Positions 24,803 through 31,203 of a stretch of DNA of 51,200 bases are shown in pieces. The stretch's first letter is position 1; each line of letters opens with the position of its first letter. The translations under genes and the position numbers were made by a program. This DNA is from Desulfobacterales bacterium (lineage in GTDB: Bacteria > Desulfobacterota > UBA8473): assembly GCA_016209225.1 (NCBI GenBank), contig JACQWO010000071.1, forward strand, positions 1 through 51,200, written 5' to 3'. The notes under the pieces were generated by a model, which was not told the DNA's origin, did not search any database, and worked only from the letters and a program-made list of their open reading frames with translations.

Positions 24803-26422
24803 CTAAAACTTTAAGTTCCCAAAGACAGAATCTGGAATTGGTTTATGTAAAGCCAGTTCAAAAGCCCTTGCCAGAAAATCCCTGGACTCTTTTAGGGCAA
24901 TTACACCGTCGTGGAATAGACGCGCCCCGGTAAAAAAGGGGTGAGCCTCTCTATCATACTTTTCTCTCATCGTAGCATCAAATCTTGCCACCTCTTCTTC
25001 ATCCATCTCCCTGCCTGCTGCTTCTGCCTTCTTTCTTTCAAGGCTGGTGAGGATAAAGGCCGCTGTCCTTCCGGACATAACAGAAGTCCTGGCACGCATC
25101 GTCTGGAAGGAAAACCTTGGTTTATATGCCCTGCCACACATGCCATAATTGGCGGCTCCGTGGTCAGGTCCTATAACCCACTGGATCTTCGGTACCTGAA
25201 CAGTACTGCACGTACGAACCATATCCGCCCCATATTTGCCGATTCCTCCCCATTCTTCCTGTTTGCCCACCATATATCCAGGGGCGTTCTGGATAAAGAG
25301 CAGGGGGGTTTTATCGTTTCCACAGCGGATCATCCATTCCGCCGCCTTTCTGGCTGCTTCGATAAAGATTACCCCTACCCCATTGGAGGCTATAACCCCC
25401 ACCGGAATGCCCTTCAGCCACATTTTGCCACAGACGATTGTATCACCCCGGCCTGTTTTATACTCCTTTTTATATTCTGAGAAATAACTGTCATCTGCAA
25501 TGCACTTGATTACTTCTCTTACATTTATAGCCCTGTAGGTGTCTCTTGGCAGTATCTCATAGAGTTTTTCCACAGGAACTTTAGTCTCTTTAATCTCTCG
25601 GCGGTCGATATGTGTCTTCTGGGGCGGGTCAAATTTGATCAATTCTCTTAGCTTCTCAATGCCTTCCGCCTGGCTTTTCACAAAGTGGTCGCAGCCTCCC
25701 GAATGCTTTGTATGAACATAGGCTCCCCCTAGATCTTCCATGCTTACGTCTTCGCCTATGGCCGATTTGACCATGGGTGGACCTGCCAGAAAGGCAAATG
25801 CCATCTTTTCGATCATTATTGATTCACAAGCAAGATAGACTATATAGGCACCTCCTGCGGTGTTGCCACCGGTACTTAGGGTATATTGTTTGATCCCCCT
25901 GGCAGACATATTGCACATATTGTAAAACATGGAGCCAAACATTCCCTCATCTGCAAAGCACCCCTCTTGCATGGGCAAAAAGATACCGCCCGAATCAGCG
26001 ATATATACACAGGTCAGACCGCATTCTTCAGCGATCCTCTGGGCACGTATATGTTTCTTCAAGGTTATAGGATAGTATGTCCCTGCTGTCATCCTGCTCT
26101 CGTTTCCGAAGATCATGCAGTCCTTACCGTGAATCCTGCCCACTCCCGTAACCAAACCACCCCCTGGTATGTGGGGCTGTTCCGGGTATCCAATCTCGAA
26201 CCCGGCATCTATACCCACTTCAAAGAATTCTGTGCCGGGATCAATCAACCGGTCAATTAAGTGTCTAACAGGCTTTTTCCCCTGTTTTGCCAATCTATCA
26301 AGCTGCTTTTGTCCACCAACATCGTATGCCTCCTGCCTGTGGGCATAGAGCCCTTCTTCTTCCTTCAGCCAATGATCTCTGTTTTCCCTTGCTGTCTTCT
26401 CTATCTCGGACATATCTGACAT
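24803..26422 (-). CDS. acyl-CoA carboxylase carboxyltransferase subunit (methylcrotonyl-CoA carboxylase beta type)
   Basis: 539 residues with the two crotonase-like halves of biotin-dependent carboxyltransferases: GGGLVTGVGRIHGKDCMIFG, YIADSGGIFLPMQEG, STGGNTAGGAYIVYLACES and FAFLAGPPMVKSAIGEDVSMEDLGGA in the first half, GVIASNGVGVIF and FIQNAPGYMVGKQEEWGGI in the second. Length and motifs fit MCC-beta better than propionyl-CoA carboxylase. No biotin carboxylase or biotin-carrier gene is in the window, so these must be encoded elsewhere, or the protein could belong to a decarboxylase complex (GcdA is related). It follows the lyase gene by 18 bases. Confidence 0.88.
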   Translation of the reverse strand: MSDMSEIEKTARENRDHWLKEEEGLYAHRQEAYDVGGQKQLDRLAKQGKKPVRHLIDRLIDPGTEFFEVGIDAGFEIGYPEQPHIPGGGLVTGVGRIHGKDCMIFGNESRMTAGTYYPITLKKHIRAQRIAEECGLTCVYIADSGGIFLPMQEGCFADEGMFGSMFYNMCNMSARGIKQYTLSTGGNTAGGAYIVYLACESIMIEKMAFAFLAGPPMVKSAIGEDVSMEDLGGAYVHTKHSGGCDHFVKSQAEGIEKLRELIKFDPPQKTHIDRREIKETKVPVEKLYEILPRDTYRAINVREVIKCIADDSYFSEYKKEYKTGRGDTIVCGKMWLKGIPVGVIASNGVGVIFIEAARKAAEWMIRCGNDKTPLLFIQNAPGYMVGKQEEWGGIGKYGADMVRTCSTVQVPKIQWVIGPDHGAANYGMCGRAYKPRFSFQTMRARTSVMSGRTAAFILTSLERKKAEAAGREMDEEEVARFDATMREKYDREAHPFFTGARLFHDGVIALKESRDFLARAFELALHKPIPDSVFGNLKF

Positions 26423-26440
26423 TATACCCCCCCCCTATAT

Positions 26441-27355
26441 CTAATACTTTATCCTTTTTTGTTTTGATAAATAACTGGTTAACGGTTTTTGCACCAATCC
26501 CTCAGTCAATTTACTGCATTCCAAAAGGCTATTTAGCTCTATACCTGTTTCAATGCCCATTGTTTCCATCATGTATACAATGTCCTCGGTAGCTATGTTC
26601 CCCGATGCTTCAGGTATATAGGGACATCCTCCCAAACCCCCTATGGAGCCGTCGAAAACACGTACTCCACACTGTAACGAAGCAAACACATTGGCCATGC
26701 CAAGACCATAAGTATTATGAAAATGGCCGGCTAGAGATGTCCCGGTCAATTCATGGGCAACTTTTGAGAAAACCTCATACACCTGGGCAGGGTTGGCTAA
26801 CCCAGCGGTATCGGCTAAGACTATTTCGTATGCTCCCATTCTCTTAAGCTCTTTGCCAATGTCTATAACCCGGTCAATGGAGCTTTTGCCCTCAAAAGGG
26901 CATTCAAATGCCATGGCAATAACCCCGCGCATCCTTACCCTGTCTTTGGGAACATCTAGAGATATTTCCTCTATATCTTTTAAGGATTCAGAAATAGCAC
27001 GATTGACGTTTCTTAGATTGTGGGTCTCGCTGGCAGACACCAGAAGCACCAGCTCATCTACCTGGCATTCCATGGCCCGCTCATAGCCCCTTTTGTTGGG
27101 GACCAACGCACTATAAGACACACCTTCTTCCCTATGAACCTGATTCATCACCGATTCAGCGTCTTTTAATTGGGGAATCCATGATGGATGGGTAAAGGAG
27201 GTAACCTCTATTCGGGTTAGACCAGTTTGGGACAGACAGTTTACCAGATGTATTTTTTGGTCGGTAGAGACTTCTATACCTTCATTTTGCAGGCCATCCC
27301 TCGGGCCTACCTCTACAATGGTCACTGACTGAGGAAGGTCAAGAATAGTTACCAT
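26441..27355 (-). CDS. hydroxymethylglutaryl-CoA lyase
   Basis: Cleaves HMG-CoA to acetyl-CoA and acetoacetate. 304 residues with VEVGPRDGLQNEG (catalytic Arg19, metal Asp20), the metal motif AGHFHNTYGLGMAN (His211, His213), and the signature loop GGLGGCPYIPEASGN with the catalytic Cys244. It heads the run lyase, carboxyltransferase, hydratase, which together convert 3-methylcrotonyl-CoA to acetyl-CoA and acetoacetate. The repeat element at 27444-27637 separates it from the upstream permease genes. Confidence 0.93.
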   Translation of the reverse strand: MVTILDLPQSVTIVEVGPRDGLQNEGIEVSTDQKIHLVNCLSQTGLTRIEVTSFTHPSWIPQLKDAESVMNQVHREEGVSYSALVPNKRGYERAMECQVDELVLLVSASETHNLRNVNRAISESLKDIEEISLDVPKDRVRMRGVIAMAFECPFEGKSSIDRVIDIGKELKRMGAYEIVLADTAGLANPAQVYEVFSKVAHELTGTSLAGHFHNTYGLGMANVFASLQCGVRVFDGSIGGLGGCPYIPEASGNIATEDIVYMMETMGIETGIELNSLLECSKLTEGLVQKPLTSYLSKQKRIKY

Positions 27356-27443
27356 AGTTTTTTTAAAGGTCTTCTATGAATAACACAGTAATAAAAGAAT
27401 TGAAAGACATATAGACAAACAGGATCGGATATAATCTAAGTTT

Positions 27444-27637
27444 TCAATCTTGATGAACTCTTAAAAAGTCAAAATTGGGATGGCAAAGTAAAAAGCTCCA
27501 GATGCAAGGCGCGCAAATCCGAAGGAGTGAAGCGTACTTAGGGGTACGCTGCAACGACGAAGGATGCAGTGCCTGTCTGCGTGCAGGGCACAGGCAGGCA
27601 ACGCCGCAGATGGACTTTTTACGAAGCCGTCAATCTT
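27444..27637. mobile_element. MITE-like repeat (about 190 bp) with GTAAAAAGTC ends
   Basis: The ends TGATGAACTCTTAAAAAGTC (27451-27470) and, inverted, GACTTTTTACGAAGCCGTCA (27613-27632) are imperfect terminal repeats. Internal features are GGCAAAGTAAAAAGCTCCAG, the hairpin AGCGTAC/GTACGCT (about 27531-27549) and the stem TGCCTGT/ACAGGCA (about 27571-27597). Repeats with this layout are common in deltaproteobacterial genomes as I recall. It carries no transposase. Its right end supplies the last codons and stop of the permease at 27619. Confidence 0.75.
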
Positions 27638-28470
27638 GGGTCTATGGCATCTCTTATACCTTCTCCCAGAAGATTGTATCCCAGCACCGTAATGAGAATC
27701 GCCAATCCAGGGTAAAGAGATAGCCACCAGGCAATTTCTATGTTATCCTTTCCTGCGGTCAGGATATTCCCCCAACTGGGTGTGGGGGGCTGAACCCCTA
27801 TGCCTAGAAAGCTCAATGCAGATTCCGTAAGGATTGCCGCAGCAACCCCCAGGGTAGCAGATACCCATATGGGCGATAAGGCATTGGGTAAGATATGGAG
27901 AAAGATTATCCTGGAATTTTTCGCACCCGTGGCACTTGCAGCCCTTACAAAATCCCTCTCTTTAAGGCTCAAAAATTCAGCCCTCACAAGACGCGTTACT
28001 CCCATCCAGGAAGTAACTCCAATTACAATCATAATATTCCATATATTGGGTTCAAGGATAGCGATTACTGCAAGGATCAGGAAGAAAGTAGGAAAACAGA
28101 GCATTATATCCACAAACCGCATTATCACGTTATCCACCCATTTACCATAAAAACCTGCCAGGGCGCCAAGGAAGGTGCCGATGACAATAGCAATTCCAAC
28201 AGCCACAAATCCGACTAAAAGGGATATACGCGACCCCCATATCATCCGGCTCAGCACATCCCTTCCCAGTTGATCAGTTCCCAGTAAATGATCTCTACTT
28301 GGGGCTTGCAGGGCATTTTTGGTATTTATATCGCCTATATCATAAGGGGATATATATGGAGCTAAAGCAGCAAAAAAGAAAAGGAGAATGACAATCATAG
28401 CCCCGGTTATAGCAAGCCTGTTCCTCCTGAATCTGTGCCAAAAAAGACGTCCTGGAGTTTCTCTTTCCAT
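27619..28470 (-). CDS. oligopeptide/dipeptide ABC transporter permease (DppC/OppC type)
   Basis: Inner-membrane channel subunit, 283 residues. It has the N-terminal FWHRFRRNRLAITGAMIVIL helix, the LLGTDQLGRDVLSRMIWGSRISL signature and the EAA loop LSLKERDFVRAASATGAKNSRII that contacts the ATPase. The C-terminal LTAS and the stop codon are read from the repeat at 27613-27637, so the original C-terminus may have been changed slightly. No binding protein or ATPase genes are in the window; the transporter needs partners elsewhere. Confidence 0.9.
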   Translation of the reverse strand: MERETPGRLFWHRFRRNRLAITGAMIVILLFFFAALAPYISPYDIGDINTKNALQAPSRDHLLGTDQLGRDVLSRMIWGSRISLLVGFVAVGIAIVIGTFLGALAGFYGKWVDNVIMRFVDIMLCFPTFFLILAVIAILEPNIWNIMIVIGVTSWMGVTRLVRAEFLSLKERDFVRAASATGAKNSRIIFLHILPNALSPIWVSATLGVAAAILTESALSFLGIGVQPPTPSWGNILTAGKDNIEIAWWLSLYPGLAILITVLGYNLLGEGIRDAIDPRLTAS

Positions 28471-28485
28471 CTTGCCTTCTTTCTC

Positions 28486-28526
28486 TTACCCCCTTGAATC
28501 CTAGACCCCTTGAATCCTTGAATCCT
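28486..28526 (-). repeat. tandem GGATTCAAGG words
   Basis: On the - strand the spacer reads as repeated GGATTCAAGG and GGGTCTAGGATTCAAGGGGG, the same words that follow the GGCTAAAGCC hairpin at 18456-18490 and the tolA 3' end. Confidence 0.55.
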
Positions 28527-28535
28527 CATGAACCT

Positions 28536-29480
28536 TTACTTAGCTATCTTTATCCGTGGGTCAGCCAATGCATAGGATATATCGGCAATAAGGTTACCCA
28601 GCAGGGTAAGTACAGCTCCAATAACCAGGATACCCATTATCACAGGGTAATCCCTTGCCATAACGCTCATATAGAACAACTGTCCCATCCCTGGTATGGC
28701 AAAGATAGTCTCAAAGATTACGCTTCCGCCGATTAATCCCGGGACCGATAGACCCAAAATTGTTATAACAGGCAACAGGGCATTCCTCAGGGCATGTTTA
28801 AATATTACCACCCTTTCCTTCAAACCCTTTGATCGGGCTGTCATTATGTCATCCTGCCTGATTACCTCCAGCATATTGGACCTTGTGTATCTGGAAAGTC
28901 CTGCTAATCCCCCAAAAGCAGAAACAAAGATAGGAAGTATCAGGTGTTTTGCCCTGTCCATAATCATCCCAAATGCCGGCAGATACTCGTAATTCAGCGA
29001 TTTTAAACCGGATATAGGCAGCCAGCCCAGGTTTACCCCGAATAGGATCATCAAGAGCAATGCGAGCCAGAAGGTTGGAACTGCGAATCCCACAAAAACG
29101 AAAACCGTTGTAAACTTGTCAAAAAAGGAGTCCTGGTAGCTGGCAGAAATAACGCCTATGGGGACAGCTATCAAGATGATCAAAAACATAGAAAGGGCAT
29201 TTATAAGGATGGTGATGGGGATCCTTTCGATGATCTTATCTGTGACAGGTCTTCCGTCCATTGAAAAAGAATTGCCGAGATCCAGGACAATCAAACGTTT
29301 AAGCCACAAAAGATACTGGGTATGCAGGGGTTTATCCAGCCCGTAAATCTTCTCCAGCCGGGCCCTGGCTTCGGCTGTAATCTTGGGGTTCAGATCGGTC
29401 TGGAGACCCGTTGGTGCTCCAGGGGCTAAATGGATGACCATAAAGGAGATGAGAGTAATCCCTAAAAGCAAAGGAATCAT
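28536..29480 (-). CDS. oligopeptide/dipeptide ABC transporter permease (DppB/OppB type)
   Basis: 314 residues with six predicted membrane segments, [11 protein letters not shown] after the first helix and the EAA loop [29 protein letters not shown]. The ATG places the start inside the first helix ([13 protein letters not shown]), about ten residues shorter than usual, and has no ribosome-binding site. The frame stays open upstream back to a TAA (reading [18 protein letters not shown]) without ATG, GTG or TTG, so an unusual start codon upstream is possible. The 65-base gap to the DppC gene holds TTCAAGG-type repeats. Confidence 0.87.
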   Translation of the reverse strand: MIPLLLGITLISFMVIHLAPGAPTGLQTDLNPKITAEARARLEKIYGLDKPLHTQYLLWLKRLIVLDLGNSFSMDGRPVTDKIIERIPITILINALSMFLIILIAVPIGVISASYQDSFFDKFTTVFVFVGFAVPTFWLALLLMILFGVNLGWLPISGLKSLNYEYLPAFGMIMDRAKHLILPIFVSAFGGLAGLSRYTRSNMLEVIRQDDIMTARSKGLKERVVIFKHALRNALLPVITILGLSVPGLIGGSVIFETIFAIPGMGQLFYMSVMARDYPVIMGILVIGAVLTLLGNLIADISYALADPRIKIAK

Positions 29481-29534
29481 TGAGGCAAAGCGTTTAGCCG
29501 CCAGTGTTACCCGACTTAGCTGTATCCTCTTTTT

Positions 29535-30524
29535 TTAACAGGGTTTGAACATAATGAATTCGTCTTCAATGATTCTTTGAACTTTCCCTTCCCAACGCAT
29601 ACATTCGAGATGGGCAATTGTCTCCATAACTGCAATGCGCTTATGTAGGGGAGGCAAATTATTCCAGTTGAAATCAGGAACATTCCAGGTTATTTGGGAA
29701 GAAATCTCGTAAGCGCTCCGATGTCCTTCAAGAATAGCTTGCCGGATTTCCGCCTCGCGATTATTATGATGCTCTGTCAACTCCGTTATTCTGCCCCGAA
29801 TATCCGCGAATATATCTTCATGAGCCGGAAGGATCTTCTCAGCCGGCAAGTTCTCAAGCTTATGCAAGGAATACAAGTAATCTCCGAGGGGGTTGTCCCC
29901 TGACTGCACATGGTAACTTACATTGGTAGTTATATGGGGGAGAATGTGATCCCCTGAAAAGAGAAGTTGATTTCTCGGTTCATAGAGGCAGATATGTCCT
30001 ATAGAATGCCCCGGCGTCCAGATAACCTCCAGGTTATATCTGCCGGTGGGAATAATCTCTCCTCCATACAAAGTTCTGTCGGGAAAAGTGACTCTGACAA
30101 ATTCAAGAGCAGGCATAGAGGAAGAGTCCAAAGATGAAAGTTCAAGAGAAGGCACCCCATAACGTCTCAACATAGTCCCCACCTTGTGCCGAAGGTCGGA
30201 AAACTTGATATATCGTGTCTCAATCAAGTCTGCTTCGAACTGATGAGTGAGTAGTTTTGTGTCTGGAGAAACCTGTTTGATTCTTCCGGCAAGGCCGAAG
30301 TGGTCCGGGTGGACATGGGTAACTACTATGGTAGCAATGTCAGTTAAAGTTATCCCCATGTCCTTAAGCCCGTTTTTCAAGAAATCGAAGGTTTCGGGCG
30401 TGAACCACCCTGTGTCCACCATGAGCCATCCCTCTTTGCCTTCAACCAGGTAACAGTTCAGGTTTCCTAAGGGATTGTCCGGGATTGGTACTTTTAGTTG
30501 ATATATGCCTGGTGCTACTTTCAT
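29535..30524 (-). CDS. MBL-fold metallohydrolase (LACTB2-like)
   Basis: 329 residues. The metallo-beta-lactamase motif is THVHPDHFGLAGR, with further metal ligands in WTPGHSIGHICLYE, FSGDHILPHI and LPAHEDIF. The C-terminal part (about 255-329; RQAILEGHRSAYEISSQI) looks like the winged-helix domain found in LACTB2-type proteins. These act as thioesterases, glyoxalase-II-like enzymes or RNases; in a catabolic operon an acyl-CoA or thioester role is possible. AGGAGGA precedes the ATG. It is the first gene of the long - strand run. Confidence 0.85.
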   Translation of the reverse strand: MKVAPGIYQLKVPIPDNPLGNLNCYLVEGKEGWLMVDTGWFTPETFDFLKNGLKDMGITLTDIATIVVTHVHPDHFGLAGRIKQVSPDTKLLTHQFEADLIETRYIKFSDLRHKVGTMLRRYGVPSLELSSLDSSSMPALEFVRVTFPDRTLYGGEIIPTGRYNLEVIWTPGHSIGHICLYEPRNQLLFSGDHILPHITTNVSYHVQSGDNPLGDYLYSLHKLENLPAEKILPAHEDIFADIRGRITELTEHHNNREAEIRQAILEGHRSAYEISSQITWNVPDFNWNNLPPLHKRIAVMETIAHLECMRWEGKVQRIIEDEFIMFKPC

Positions 30525-30573
30525 TCTATCCTCCTGCGAAGTCTATATGTCAATGTTTGTTTTTATTACAAAT

Positions 30574-30602
30574 ATTTTACCTCTTTGAGAATATAAAACC
30601 AA
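30574..30602 (-). promoter_or_regulatory. candidate promoter of the catabolic - strand operon
   Basis: On the - strand TTGGTT (30597-30602) and TAAAAT (30574-30579) are 17 bases apart, about 50 bases upstream of the MBL gene. No other strong promoter is seen before the lyase gene, so much of 30.5-19.9 kb may be one transcription unit. Confidence 0.4.
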
Positions 30603-30615
30603 GAAGTATCTTAGC

Positions 30616-30674
30616 TAATTAAAGGCTGAACATTCATTAGTTTTCTGTTTAGTGAAAAGTGGAGGCTTAGCCCT
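30616..30674. repeat. direct repeat L flanking the orphan nucleotidyltransferase
   Basis: GGCTGAACATT, TTTAGTGAAAAGTGGAG and a final CTAACTCT match 31143-31203 with small gaps. In the right copy the last bases are the end of the Res gene; the left copy ends in CTAACTCTGAATGTCC, which may be a relic of a similar gene end. Confidence 0.7.
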
Positions 30675-30691
30675 ACTAACTCTGAATGTCC

Positions 30692-30787
30692 TCAACCTCG
30701 ATCCATTGTCTTTTCAATCAGGCGCTTTACTTCACCCACAAAGACCCTGGCATGCCCTAATACTTCCTTTGTTCGCCATCCCTTCAT
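30692..30787 (-). CDS. tiny ORF coupled to the nucleotidyltransferase
   Basis: 31 codons (starting MKGWRTKEVLGHARVFVGEV) whose ATG overlaps the stop of the preceding gene as ATGA. The position is where a HEPN partner would normally start, but the sequence does not look like one. It could be a truncated partner or chance. Confidence 0.25.
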   Translation of the reverse strand: MKGWRTKEVLGHARVFVGEVKRLIEKTMDRG

Positions 30788-31104
30788 GCCGCCACTCCCG
30801 CACTCAGGACATTTTGAACTAGGGTGCTTTTAGAACAGGGCCCTGTTTCAAATTCCTGCTGTGAATAGGTGACCGTTGATATAATAATGTCATGCTCAAA
30901 CCCAACCTGCCACGCGATATCCATAATAGCCCTGTCAACTAAATCATCCAGCCTTTTCACAACCACACAAACATCAAGATCAGACTCTTGTGTTGACTCG
31001 CCTTTGGTTCTGGATCCAAAAGCCCAGACCCGTGCATCTGAAAAGCGCTCACGAACCAAAGAAGCAAACTCATTAAGAATCTTATTGTCTTTCTTGGTCA
31101 GCAT
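30784..31104 (-). CDS. MNT-type nucleotidyltransferase, orphan
   Basis: 106 residues with the minimal nucleotidyltransferase motif VWAFGSRTKGESTQESDLDVCVV (GS followed by DxD). Proteins of this type are usually antitoxins that AMPylate a HEPN toxin. No HEPN gene is adjacent; only a 31-codon frame follows. AGGAGG precedes the ATG. The gene and its spacers are bracketed by direct repeats at 30616 and 31143, suggesting it was inserted or rearranged as a cassette. Confidence 0.8.
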   Translation of the reverse strand: MLTKKDNKILNEFASLVRERFSDARVWAFGSRTKGESTQESDLDVCVVVKRLDDLVDRAIMDIAWQVGFEHDIIISTVTYSQQEFETGPCSKSTLVQNVLSAGVAA

Positions 31105-31142
31105 AATAACGCCTCCTTTTTAAACTTTCCGTGACATTTTTT

Positions 31143-31203
31143 TAATTAATGGCTGAACATTAGTTCTTTGTTTAGTGAAAAGTGGAGACCTGACTCCATT
31201 AAC
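31143..31203. repeat. direct repeat R flanking the orphan nucleotidyltransferase
   Basis: Contains TAATTAATGGCTGAACATTA and GTTTAGTGAAAAGTGGAG, matching 30616-30674. It overlaps the last bases of the Res gene. Confidence 0.7.
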
